Below, in pieces: positions 19,019-27,218 of a stretch of 64,000 nt of DNA; the stretch's first letter is position 1, and each line of letters starts with the position of its first letter. The translations under genes were made by a program, and so were the position numbers. Source of the DNA: Stenotrophomonas mori (GTDB lineage: Bacteria; Pseudomonadota; Gammaproteobacteria; Xanthomonadales; Xanthomonadaceae); assembly GCF_023556335.1 (NCBI RefSeq), contig NZ_JAIKTS010000004.1:130752-194751 (forward strand), read 5' to 3'. The notes beneath the pieces were generated by a model. The model did no database searches. It was not told where the DNA came from and saw nothing but the letters and a program-made list of their open reading frames with translations.

Positions 19019-19957
19019 GTGGCATCCAGGATGAATATTCTCCAGTCAATCCGCAGTTTCATCCGCACCGCCGATGCCGGCAGCCTCGCCGCCGCGGCCC
19101 GTACCCTGGGCGTCAGCGCCGCCGCGGTCGGGCAGAACATCGCCCGGCTCGAGGCGCACCTGGGCGTACGCCTGTTCAACCGCACCACCCGGCAGCTGGC
19201 GCTGACCGAACGCGGCGCGGTCTACCTGGCCCAGGTACGCCATATCGAGCGCGACCTGCTGCGCGCGCAGGCCGCGGTGACCGCCCTGGATGCGGCGCCG
19301 GAAGGACGCCTGCGCATCGCCAGCAGCACCGCCTTCGGCCGCCATGCGCTGGCGCCGCTGCTGCCGGGGCTGCAGGCCCGCTACCCGCGGCTGGCGGTCG
19401 AACTGCTGCTGACCGACCGCAGCGTCGACCACGCCCACGAGGATGTGGACGTCAGCATCCGCATCGAGCCGCAGCTGGAGGAAGGGCTGGTGGCACGGCC
19501 GATCGCACAGGTTCCGTTCGTGTTCTGCGCCGCCCCGTCGTACCTGGCCGAGGCCGGCATGCCGTCCACGCCGGAAGCGCTGCGCGCGCACCGCTGCCTG
19601 CTGTTCCGCCACCCGCGGGATGGACGCTACCTGCGCTGGGGGTTCGTCCGCGACGGCCAGCGCTTCGACGCCGAAGTCAGCCCGGCCCTGGTCGGCGACG
19701 ACATCGATGCGCTCGCGGCGATGGCCGTCGCCGGCGGCGGCATCACCCGGCTGGCGGCGTTCGTCGCCGCGCCCTACCTGGCCCGCGGCGAACTGCAGGC
19801 CCTGTTCGAACCCGGCGACGCCGGCGGCGCCCATGCCGCCCCGGAACCGATGCGGCTGTTCCTCTGCGTGAACGACCGCCGCGACCTGACACCGAAGGTG
19901 CGCGCGCTGATGCGGCACATCGTGGAAGGCCTGCCCGCGGCGTGGCGGGTGGCCTGA
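19019..19957 (+). CDS. LysR-family transcriptional regulator
   Basis: 312 residues. N-terminal winged helix-turn-helix at about 8-65 (AAARTLGVSAAAVGQNIARLEAHLGVRLFNRTTRQLALTERG), then a periplasmic-binding-like effector domain from about 95. GTG 19019 has an AGG site at 7-nt spacing; ATG 19031 is a possible alternative four codons inside. It is divergent from aceE, so the likely target is the aceEF operon, though LysR proteins may also act at a distance. The subgroup resembles regulators with the RTADAGSLAAAAR start, whose effectors are mostly unknown. Confidence 0.88.
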   Translation: MASRMNILQSIRSFIRTADAGSLAAAARTLGVSAAAVGQNIARLEAHLGVRLFNRTTRQLALTERGAVYLAQVRHIERDLLRAQAAVTALDAAPEGRLRIASSTAFGRHALAPLLPGLQARYPRLAVELLLTDRSVDHAHEDVDVSIRIEPQLEEGLVARPIAQVPFVFCAAPSYLAEAGMPSTPEALRAHRCLLFRHPRDGRYLRWGFVRDGQRFDAEVSPALVGDDIDALAAMAVAGGGITRLAAFVAAPYLARGELQALFEPGDAGGAHAAPEPMRLFLCVNDRRDLTPKVRALMRHIVEGLPAAWRVA

Positions 19958-20021
19958 CGGCACCCACGCGCCCGGCGTACGCCCGCCTGGCGCGCCGGGC
20001 GGGCAGGTCCTCCGCGGCGGC

Positions 20022-21128
20022 TCAGCGCGCCGGTGCGGCGAACAGGCCGCGCGCTTCGTGCGGTTCGCAGCGCAGGTATTGCGGCGCTGGCTGCAGGCGC
20101 GCGCCCAGTTCGGCCGCCGCGTGCCACGGCCAGCGCGGGTCGTAGAGGATGCCGCGGGCGATGCCGATGGCGTCGGCCCGGCCCTCGGCCAGGATCGCCT
20201 CGGCCTGGCGCGCACCGGTGATCAGGCCGACGGCGATGACCGGCGTGCGCACCTGCGCGCGGATCGCCTCGGCTAGCGGCACCTGGTAGCCCGGGCCGAC
20301 CGGGATCTGTTGGCGCGGGTCCAGTCCGCCGCTGGAGACGTGGAGGAAGTCGCTGCCGCGCGCTTCCAGGGCCTGTGCCACGACCAGGCTCTGCGCCACG
20401 TCCCAGCCGCCCTCCACCCAGTCGCTGGCGGAGATGCGCACGCCCACCGCGACGCTGGCCGGCACCGCGGCGCGCACCGCATCGAACACGCGCAGCAGCA
20501 GCCGCATGCGGTTCTCCAGCGGACCGCCATACGCATCCTCGCGCCGGTTGCTCAGCGGCGACAGGAACTGATGCAGCAGATAGCCGTGCGCGGCATGGAT
20601 CTCGATCAGTTCCAGTCCCAGGCGCACGGCCCGCCGCGCCGCAGCGGCGAACGCCGCCACCACGCCGTCGATGCCCTCGATGTCCAGCGCCAGCGGAACC
20701 GGGCCGTCGGCGTGGAACGGCAGCGCCGACGGTGCCGCCACCTGCCAGCCGCGGGCCTGATCCGGCGCGATGGCGCCACCGCCGTCCCATGGACGGGCGC
20801 TGGAGGCCTTGCGCCCGGCATGGGCGAGCTGGATGCCGATGGGCATCCTCGACCAGCGCCGCACCGAGGCCAGCACCGCGCCCAGCGCCGCCTCGGTGGC
20901 GTCGTCCCACAGCCCGAGGTCGGCCCAGCTGATGCGCCCGCGCGGTTCCACCGCGGTGGCCTCCAGGATCAGCAGGCCGGCGCCGGACTGCGACAGGGTG
21001 CCCAGGTGCTGGGCGTGCCAATCGCTCGCGCGGCCGTCGTCGGCCGAGTACTGGCACATCGGCGCGATGACGATGCGGTTGGAAAGCGACAGCGGGCCGA
21101 GCGACAGCGGCGAGAACAGGTGGCTCAC
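20022..21128 (-). CDS. NADH:flavin oxidoreductase, Old Yellow Enzyme family (YqjM-like)
   Basis: FMN ene-reductase of about 368 residues. The YqjM-class cysteine is in APMCQYSADDG (about Cys25), AHAGRKAS is present, and the substrate-binding HAAHGYLLHQFLSPLSNRREDAYGG segment has the family histidines. These enzymes reduce activated double bonds and respond to oxidative or electrophile stress; the natural substrate is unknown. GTG 21128 gives the usual N-terminus; ATG 21164 is an alternative adding 12 residues. It is separate from the sirtuin gene by 71 bp. Confidence 0.88.
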   Translation of the reverse strand: MSHLFSPLSLGPLSLSNRIVIAPMCQYSADDGRASDWHAQHLGTLSQSGAGLLILEATAVEPRGRISWADLGLWDDATEAALGAVLASVRRWSRMPIGIQLAHAGRKASSARPWDGGGAIAPDQARGWQVAAPSALPFHADGPVPLALDIEGIDGVVAAFAAAARRAVRLGLELIEIHAAHGYLLHQFLSPLSNRREDAYGGPLENRMRLLLRVFDAVRAAVPASVAVGVRISASDWVEGGWDVAQSLVVAQALEARGSDFLHVSSGGLDPRQQIPVGPGYQVPLAEAIRAQVRTPVIAVGLITGARQAEAILAEGRADAIGIARGILYDPRWPWHAAAELGARLQPAPQYLRCEPHEARGLFAAPAR

Positions 21129-21199
21129 GGGGGGGTGATCCGGCAGGAGGGGCCGACATTGCACGCCCGCGCCCGCGCCGATTCAACCGGCACCATGGA

Positions 21200-22081
21200 T
21201 CACTGCGTCTTGCGGTCTGTCCGCTCCCCGTCGAGCAGGAAGGCCAACGCCTGCGCGCAGGGCTGTTCGATCTTGAACGACAGCAGCGCGTCGGCGCGGG
21301 TGCGGCCGAGGTTGACCGCCGCCACCGGCAGGCCGGCCCTGGCCGCGGCATCGACGAAACGGAACCCGGAATAGACCATCAACGACGAACCCACCACCAG
21401 CACCGCGTCGGTGCGCTGCAGGTGCGCCTGGACCGCGGCCACCCGCTCGCGCGGCACGTTCTCGCCGAAGAACACCACGTCCGGCTTGAGCAGGCCGCCG
21501 CAGTCCGTGCAATCGGGCACCACGAATCCGCTGAAGTCGCCTTCCAGGTCGGCATCGCCGTCCGGCGCCTGGGCCGCCTGCAGGGCCGCCCAGGCCGGAT
21601 TGGCGGCGAGCAGGCGCTGCTGCAGCGCCCCGCGCGGCGTGCGCGCGTCGCAGCCCATGCATCGCACCCGGTCCAGACGGCCGTGCAGGTCGATCACGTC
21701 GCCGCTGCCCGCGCGCTGGTGCAGGCCGTCCACGTTCTGGGTCAGCAGCAGCTCCACCCGGCCCGAGGCCGCCAGGGCCGCAAGCGCCCGATGGGTGGTG
21801 TTCGGGCGCGCATCGCCGAAGCGCGGCCAGCCCACCAGGCTGCGTGCCCAGTAGCGCCGGCGGGCGCCGGCATCGGCCATGAAGTCGCGGTAGTCCACCG
21901 GCGGGGGCCGCTTCCACTGCCCGTCCTCGCCCCGGTAGTCGGGGATGCCCGAGTCGGTGCTGCAGCCGGCGCCGGTCAGGACGAACAGCCGCCGATGGGC
22001 GGCGACGAACCCGGCCAGCCGCGTGTCCGCCAGGGCAGCCGCTGTCCCGGAGGACGGCGGCCCGGCCGGCGCGACGCTCAA
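21200..22081 (-). CDS. NAD-dependent protein deacetylase (sirtuin)
   Basis: About 293 residues of the SIR2 family. The NAD-binding motif GAGCSTDSGIPDYRG, TQNVDGLHQRAG, and the catalytic histidine in DLHGRLDRVRC are all present; zinc cysteines are CMGC and CTDCGG. The wording GAGxSTxSGIPDYR is that of class II (SIRT4-like) sirtuins. The best start is TTG 22081, overlapping the thioesterase stop by 4 nt (TTGA), which suggests coupling. Substrates are unknown; co-expression with an acyl-CoA thioesterase hints at acyl metabolism. Confidence 0.88.
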   Translation of the reverse strand: MSVAPAGPPSSGTAAALADTRLAGFVAAHRRLFVLTGAGCSTDSGIPDYRGEDGQWKRPPPVDYRDFMADAGARRRYWARSLVGWPRFGDARPNTTHRALAALAASGRVELLLTQNVDGLHQRAGSGDVIDLHGRLDRVRCMGCDARTPRGALQQRLLAANPAWAALQAAQAPDGDADLEGDFSGFVVPDCTDCGGLLKPDVVFFGENVPRERVAAVQAHLQRTDAVLVVGSSLMVYSGFRFVDAAARAGLPVAAVNLGRTRADALLSFKIEQPCAQALAFLLDGERTDRKTQ

Positions 22082-22479
22082 GGCGACGGCAACGCCGGCA
22101 CCGAGGTCGGACGACCGTCGGCGTCCAGCGCCACCATCACGAAGTGGCCACGCGTGCACAGCTTGCGTTCGCCGCTGTGCAGGTCCTCGGCGATCAGCTC
22201 GACCTGGACCGTCATCGAGCTGCGCCCGACCTCGATCACGCGGCCGACGGTCTCGACCATCTCGCCGATGCGGATCGGCAGCTTGAAATCCACCTGGTCC
22301 GAATGCGCGGTGACCACGGTGCGGCGCGAATAGCGGGCAGCGGCGAGGAAGGCCGCCTTGTCCATCCATGCCATCGCCTGGCCGCCGAACAGCGTGCCCA
22401 GGTGGTTGGTGTGGTTGGGAAAGACGATCTCCACCATGCGGACTTCGGTGGGCGGGACGGTGTCGGGCTGGGGGTTCAT
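22078..22479 (-). CDS. Acyl-CoA thioesterase (hotdog fold)
   Basis: 133 residues, YciA/acyl-CoA hydrolase type. The active-site stretch is NHLGTLFGGQAMAWMDKAAFLAA, with the conserved Asn/Gly and catalytic Asp, followed by the central strand SDQVDFKLPIRIGEMVE. It hydrolyses acyl-CoA to free acid and CoA. It is first of a two-gene unit with the sirtuin. Chain-length preference cannot be read from sequence. Confidence 0.88.
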   Translation of the reverse strand: MNPQPDTVPPTEVRMVEIVFPNHTNHLGTLFGGQAMAWMDKAAFLAAARYSRRTVVTAHSDQVDFKLPIRIGEMVETVGRVIEVGRSSMTVQVELIAEDLHSGERKLCTRGHFVMVALDADGRPTSVPALPSP

Positions 22480-22590
22480 GGCTGAGCGGTCGCGGCGGAT
22501 GACGGGATGATCATACGCAGCGGCCGTGACCGCTGGATGCAGCCGTCACGGCCGGAGAGCGCGCCCCCGGCCACGGCGGGGGCGGCCGAT

Positions 22591-22611
22591 GCCCGCCGCA
22601 AGACGGCGGGC
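22591..22611 (-). terminator. GC-rich hairpin after nrdB
   Basis: An 8-bp perfect stem (GCCCGCCG/CGGCGGGC) with a 5-nt loop, 18 bp past the nrdB stop. There is no T-run, so it is not a classical intrinsic terminator; it may protect the nrdAB mRNA end or work with Rho. Confidence 0.4.
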
Positions 22612-22628
22612 GTGGCAGCGGCGGACGC

Positions 22629-23648
22629 TCAGAATGCGTGGTCGAAGCCGACTTCGCCCTTGACGCCGACCTGGTAGGCCGAGACCCGGCGCTCGAAGAA
22701 GTTGGTCAGCTCCTGCACGTCCTGCAGCTCCATGAACGGCAGCGGGTTGCGCACGTCGTACTTCTTCGCCATGCCCAGCTTCACGAAGTGGTTGTCGGCG
22801 CAGTGCTGCAGGTACTGGCGCATGTCGCGGGTGGAGATGCCGGCCACGCCGCCGGACAGCACGTCCTCGGCGAACTGCACCTCGCACTCGATGGCCTCCT
22901 CGAGCATCTCGTAGACCTGCTGCTCCATCCGCGCGTCGAACAGGTCCGGCTCTTCGGCACGGATGGTGCGCACGCACTCGAAGGCGAACTCCATGTGGCA
23001 GCTCTCGTCGCGGAACACCCAGTTGGTGCCCGAGGCCAGGCCCGGCAGCAGGCCGCGCGAACGGAAGAAGTACACGTAGGCGAAGGCGGCGAAGAAGAAC
23101 AGGCCTTCGATGCAGGCGGCGAAGCAGATCTGGTTGAGCAGGAACTGGCGCCGCTGCTCGCGGGTCTCGATGCGCTGCAGGCCCTGGATCGAATCGATCC
23201 ACTTGAAGCAGAAGTCGGCCTTCTTCTTGATCGAGTCGATGTTCTCCACCGCCGCGAACGCCTTGAAGCGCTCTTCCGGGTCCGGCAGGTAGTTGTCCAG
23301 CAGGGTCAGGTAGAACTGCACGTGCAGCGCTTCCTCGTACAGCTGGCGCGACAGATACATGCGCGCTTCCGGCGCATTGAGGTGCTGGTACAGGTTCAGC
23401 ACCAGGTTGTTGGAGACGATCGAATCGCCGGTGGCGAAGAACGCGACCAGGCGGTGGATCAGGTGGCGGTCGGCCGCGGTCATCTTCTGGTGCAGGTCGG
23501 TGATGTCGATCTGGAAGTTGATCTCGTCCACCGTCCAGCTGTTCTTGATGGCGTTGCGGTACATCTCGTAGAAGTCCGGGTAGCGCATCGGACGCAGGGT
23601 CAGCTCGAAGCCGGGATCGAGCAGCATTTGGCGGGGTTGTGCGGACAT
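22629..23648 (-). CDS. nrdB: Ribonucleoside-diphosphate reductase, class Ia, beta subunit
   Basis: Di-iron tyrosyl-radical subunit of aerobic ribonucleotide reductase. 339 residues from ATG 23648 (AAAGGAAA ribosome site). Metal ligands Asp75, Glu106 and His109, and radical Tyr113, sit at exactly the same relative spacing as Asp84, Glu115, His118 and Tyr122 of E. coli NrdB, so the radical site is intact. It follows nrdA by 127 bp and shares its start pattern DPGFELT. Expression should depend on the nrdA leader. Confidence 0.95.
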   Translation of the reverse strand: MSAQPRQMLLDPGFELTLRPMRYPDFYEMYRNAIKNSWTVDEINFQIDITDLHQKMTAADRHLIHRLVAFFATGDSIVSNNLVLNLYQHLNAPEARMYLSRQLYEEALHVQFYLTLLDNYLPDPEERFKAFAAVENIDSIKKKADFCFKWIDSIQGLQRIETREQRRQFLLNQICFAACIEGLFFFAAFAYVYFFRSRGLLPGLASGTNWVFRDESCHMEFAFECVRTIRAEEPDLFDARMEQQVYEMLEEAIECEVQFAEDVLSGGVAGISTRDMRQYLQHCADNHFVKLGMAKKYDVRNPLPFMELQDVQELTNFFERRVSAYQVGVKGEVGFDHAF

Positions 23649-23775
23649 GGGTGTTTCCTTTCTGGGGGCACGATGCCGGACGTGGCCGGGGGCGGCCGCG
23701 GGCATCAGCGGGCGGCCGGGCAGGGCCCGGCGCGCCACGGCGGGGGTGCTGGCCCTGCGGCCGGCACGGCAAGCG

Positions 23776-26160
23776 TTACTGGCAGGCCTCGCAGGCCTCG
23801 GGGTTCTCCAGCGAGCAGGCCACCGCCTCGGTCGGCGTGTAGCTGCTCACGGTGGTCTTGGCGATCTTGGTGGCCGGGCGCGAGCGCAGGTAGTAGGTGG
23901 TCTTGACGCCCCGCTTCCAGGCATACATGTACATGGAGGACATCGCGCCGATGTTCGGGCTCTCCATGAACAGGTTGAGCGAGGCGGACTGGTCGATGAA
24001 CGCACCGCGCTCGGCGGCCATGTCGATCAGCGAACGCATCGGCAGCTCCCAGGCGGTGCGGTACACCAGCCGCAGCCCTTCCGGAATCTGCGGCAGGTTC
24101 TGGATCGAACCGTCGGCCAGCTTGATCGCATCGCGCATCTCCGCGGTCCACAGGCCCAGCTGCTTGAGCTCGCCGACCAGGTGGCGGTTGACCTGCAGGA
24201 AGTCGCCGGACAGGGTCTCGCGCTTGAACAGGTTGGACACCTGCGGTTCCACGCACTCGTAGCAGCCGGCGATGGAGGCGATGGTCGCGGTCGGGGCGAT
24301 GGCGATCATCAGCGAATTGCGCAGGCCGTGTTCCTTGATGCGTGCGCGCAGCGCGTCCCAGCGGGCGCCGTCCTCGGGCACCACGTTCCAGGCGTCGAAC
24401 TGTAGCTCGCCCTGGGCGGCGCGGGTATCGTCGAACGACGGATGCCGGCCGCGCTCGGTCGCCAGGTCGCAGGACGTGTCCAGAGCGTGGAAATAGATCT
24501 CCTCGGCGATCCGCGCCGACAGCGCGCGCGCCTGTTCGGAGTCGAACGGCAGGCGCTTGCGGAAGAACACGTCCTGCAGGCCCATGCAGCCCAGGCCGAC
24601 CGGGCGCCAGCGCAGGTTGCCGCGGCGCGCGGTCTCGATCGGGTAGAAGTTCAGGTCGATCACGCGGTCGAGCTGGCGCACCGCCAGGCGCACGGTCTCG
24701 GCGAGCTTGCCGAAATCGAAATCGCCGTGCTCGTCCAGGTGGTTGCCCAGGTTGATCGAGCCCAGGTTGCACACCGCCGTCTCTTCGGCGGAGGTGACTT
24801 CCAGGATCTCGGTGCACAGGTTGGACAGGTGGATCACGTTGCCCGCGCGCAGGGTCTGGTTGCTGGCGCGGTTGCACTTGTCCTTGAAGGTCATCCAGCC
24901 GTTGCCGGTCTCGGCCAGGGTGCGCATCATGCGCCCGTACAGCTTGCGCGCCGGCAGGGTCTTGACCGCCTTGCCCTGCGCCTCGGCCTGCAGGTAGGCG
25001 CGCTCGAACGCCTCGCCGTACAGGTCGGTGAACTCGGGCACCACGCGCGGATCGAACAGCGACCACTCCTGGTCCGCCTCCACGCGCTGCATGAACAGGT
25101 CCGGCACCCAGTTGGCCAGGTTGAGGTTGTGGGTACGGCGGGCATCGTCGCCGGCGTTGTCGCGCAGCTCCAGGAAGTCCTCGATGTCCGCATGCCAGGT
25201 CTCCAGGTAGACACAGGCCGCGCCCTTGCGCTTGCCGCCCTGGTTGACCGCGGCCACCGACGAGTCCAGCGTCTTCAGCCACGGCACGATGCCGTTGGAG
25301 TGGCCGTTGGTGGACTTGATCAGCGAACCGCGCGCACGCACGCGGGTGTAGCTCACGCCGATGCCGCCGCTGAACTTGGACAGCTGGGCGATGTCGCCGT
25401 ACTTGGCGTAGATGGATTCGAGCGAATCCTGCGGCGAGTCCAGCAGGAAGCACGAGGACAGCTGCTCGTGGCTGGTGCCGGCGTTGAACAGGGTCGGGCT
25501 GGACGGCAGGTAGTCCAGGCTGCCCAGCCGCTGGTACAGCGCCAGCGCCTCGGGCACGTCCTCGCTCAGCGCACTGGCGATGCGCAGGAAGAACTGCTGC
25601 GGGGTCTCGATCACCTTGCGCGAATGCGGGTGGCGCAGCAGGTAGCGGTCGTACAGCGTACGCAGGCCGAAGTAGTCGAAGTTCAGGTCGAACGCCGGAT
25701 CGATCGCATCGTTGAGCTTGCGCGCGTTGACCTGCACGAAGTTCAGCAGGCGGTCGTTGATCAACCCCACCTCGTGGCCGCGGCCGACCGACTGCGAGAA
25801 CGCATGGATCTCCTGCCCGGACACTTCCTTGGCGATGAAATTGGCCAGCAGGCGCGCGGCCAGGCGGCCGTACTCCGGCTCTTCACCGATCAGCAGGGCG
25901 GCGGTGCGGATCGACAGCTCGTCCAGCTCCTGGGTGGTGGCGCCGTTGTACAGGCCGGAAATGGTGCGGGTGGCCACGCGCATCGGATCGACGGCATGCA
26001 GTCCCTGGCAGCAGCGCTGGACGGCACGGACGATCTTGTTCAGGTCCACCGGCTCGGTGCTGCCATTGCGCTTGGTCACGCTCATGGCGGTGGCGGTCGG
26101 CGGCGAGGTGAGTTCGAAGCCGGGATCGGCCGGGACAACAGCGGTATCGGGGGCGGTCAC
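23776..26160 (-). CDS. nrdA: Ribonucleoside-diphosphate reductase, class Ia, alpha subunit
   Basis: Catalytic subunit reducing NDPs to dNDPs. 794 residues. An N-terminal ATP-cone (about 28-115, SVTKRNGSTEPVDLNKIVRAVQRCC) gives allosteric activity control; the barrel has NLCTEILEVTSAEETAVCNLGSINL with an active-site cysteine, and the C-terminal redox pair is CEAC. The chosen GTG has GAGGACA ten nt upstream; an in-frame ATG (MSVTKRNG) is 25 codons in. The gene has a roughly 390-nt leader with a cobalamin riboswitch, so production should fall when B12 is abundant. Confidence 0.95.
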   Translation of the reverse strand: MTAPDTAVVPADPGFELTSPPTATAMSVTKRNGSTEPVDLNKIVRAVQRCCQGLHAVDPMRVATRTISGLYNGATTQELDELSIRTAALLIGEEPEYGRLAARLLANFIAKEVSGQEIHAFSQSVGRGHEVGLINDRLLNFVQVNARKLNDAIDPAFDLNFDYFGLRTLYDRYLLRHPHSRKVIETPQQFFLRIASALSEDVPEALALYQRLGSLDYLPSSPTLFNAGTSHEQLSSCFLLDSPQDSLESIYAKYGDIAQLSKFSGGIGVSYTRVRARGSLIKSTNGHSNGIVPWLKTLDSSVAAVNQGGKRKGAACVYLETWHADIEDFLELRDNAGDDARRTHNLNLANWVPDLFMQRVEADQEWSLFDPRVVPEFTDLYGEAFERAYLQAEAQGKAVKTLPARKLYGRMMRTLAETGNGWMTFKDKCNRASNQTLRAGNVIHLSNLCTEILEVTSAEETAVCNLGSINLGNHLDEHGDFDFGKLAETVRLAVRQLDRVIDLNFYPIETARRGNLRWRPVGLGCMGLQDVFFRKRLPFDSEQARALSARIAEEIYFHALDTSCDLATERGRHPSFDDTRAAQGELQFDAWNVVPEDGARWDALRARIKEHGLRNSLMIAIAPTATIASIAGCYECVEPQVSNLFKRETLSGDFLQVNRHLVGELKQLGLWTAEMRDAIKLADGSIQNLPQIPEGLRLVYRTAWELPMRSLIDMAAERGAFIDQSASLNLFMESPNIGAMSSMYMYAWKRGVKTTYYLRSRPATKIAKTTVSSYTPTEAVACSLENPEACEACQ

Positions 26161-26339
26161 GGTGGTGTGTCCTCATGGCAGGGTGCACGTGGTGCCTGCC
26201 CTCGCAGGTACCTGGAGCCGGTGCGTTCGACGAGTCTGGAAGGGCGGCGTCGCAGTTGCCGCGACGGTCGCGACCCAACGTCGCCACCGGCGGTACTGCT
26301 TCGCCAGCCGTCTTCCCCTCGAAGACTCCGCGGCCGGCA

Positions 26340-26520
26340 CCGCGCGCTGTGCTTCGCGCGGCTGTCGGCAGGTCTTCGGACTCATGGGCCGGGAGGCCAT
26401 CGCCTCCTCCTCGTCCGCCGCTTCCCAAGGCATCGGGCCTCAGGGCGGGGGCGTTCCCAATTACCGTTGCGGGGCAGTGCCGGAGTAGCCCTTCGAAGGC
26501 GTCACCGGCTTCCCTTTCAA
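26340..26520 (-). promoter_or_regulatory. Cobalamin (B12) riboswitch in the nrdA leader
   Basis: Read on the minus strand, the conserved elements occur in order: GGGAAGCCGGTG (about 26505-26516), ACTGCCCCGCAACGGTAA (26461-26478), GGGAAGCGGCGG (about 26415-26426), and the B12 box GAGTCCGAAGACCTGCC (26367-26383). This is the standard cobalamin-riboswitch signature. A perfect 7-bp hairpin CCGCGCG/CGCGCGG (26340-26361) comes directly after the B12 box but lacks a T-run, so the expression platform may act on translation or Rho. The leader runs on a further 180 nt to nrdA. In other bacteria such switches repress B12-independent isozymes. Confidence 0.9.
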
Positions 26521-26554
26521 TCCGCCGGGGGAGCCCCCCGCCGGAACCGACAAG

Positions 26555-26602
26555 CCACAAGATAGTGGGGGTAAGTGACACGGTCAACGCCAAATCTTGT
26601 GG
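26555..26602 (-). promoter_or_regulatory. nrdA promoter flanked by NrdR-like boxes
   Basis: On the minus strand TTGACC (26582-26587) and TATCTT (26559-26564) are spaced by exactly 17 bp, a good sigma-70 promoter about 30 bp before the riboswitch. A 9-bp perfect inverted pair, CCACAAGAT (26555-26563) and ATCTTGTGG (26594-26602), overlaps the -10 and lies just upstream of the -35. The words resemble half of the NrdR consensus (CACWATAT...), and NrdR boxes normally come in pairs at class Ia nrd promoters. Promoter call is stronger than the NrdR assignment. Confidence 0.6.
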
Positions 26603-26796
26603 ATAACCGTGTTTCCCTTGGCACACAAGCAATACGGCCTGAGGCGCCCAGCGGAGGCTGGGCCGACCCGCCGATCGCGGTTGCGCAGTCAAGCCCTCGG
26701 GAGCCCATTCGGGGATGAAAAATGCCATGCGCATTCATCATCCAGACGCCGGATTGCAGCCCCATGACGGCGGCCCGAGCCCGCGGCGGCCCCCCG
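26603..26796. other. Non-coding stretch upstream of the nrdA promoter
   Basis: About 190 bases between the nrdA promoter and the tandem repeat array. Short ORFs cross it but none has a ribosome site or a protein-like composition. I see nothing identifiable here. Confidence 0.6.
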
Positions 26797-27185
26797 GCCG
26801 GGCACGGCCCGGCGCTACAGGGCGGGACGCATGCGGGTCACGCCTTCCCGCCCCCGCTCACCTCGCCCTGTGGCGCGGGGCCCGCCCCGCTTTGACCCTC
26901 CCCGGGACCGCCCCGCCGGGCACGGCCCGGCGCTACAGGGTGGGACGCATGCGGGTCACGCCTTCCCACCCCGCTCACCTCGCCCTGTGGCGCGGGGCCC
27001 CGCCCCGCTGCGACCCTCCCCGGGACCGCCCCGCCGGGCGCGGCCCGGCGCTACAGGGTGGGACGCATGCGGGTCACGCCTTCCCGCCCCGCTCACCTCG
27101 CCCTGTGGCGCGGGGCCCCGCCCCGCTGCGGCCCTCTCCGGGACCGCCCCGCCGGGCGCGGCCCGGCGCTACAGGGTGGAACGCA
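26797..27185. repeat. 118-bp tandem repeat array (three units plus a partial fourth)
   Basis: The word GGCCCGGCGCTACAG recurs ending at 26820, 26938, 27056 and 27174, an exact 118-bp period. Units differ by only a few substitutions and a 1-bp change in C-runs. Within each unit GCGCTACAGGG and CCCTGTGGCGC form an inverted repeat about 70 bp apart, so each can fold into a long imperfect hairpin, like REP/BIME elements. It lies downstream of the VWA gene and upstream of nrdA. Similar words occur near 13203, so the element is dispersed as well as tandem. Confidence 0.85.
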
Positions 27186-27218
27186 CGCCGGGCACCTCGG
27201 TGCCGCGGGGCCCGGCGC

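Noticed and set aside
26797..27185. CRISPR array
   Set aside because: The 118-bp units are contiguous and nearly identical along their whole length, with no short-repeat/unique-spacer alternation and no cas genes.
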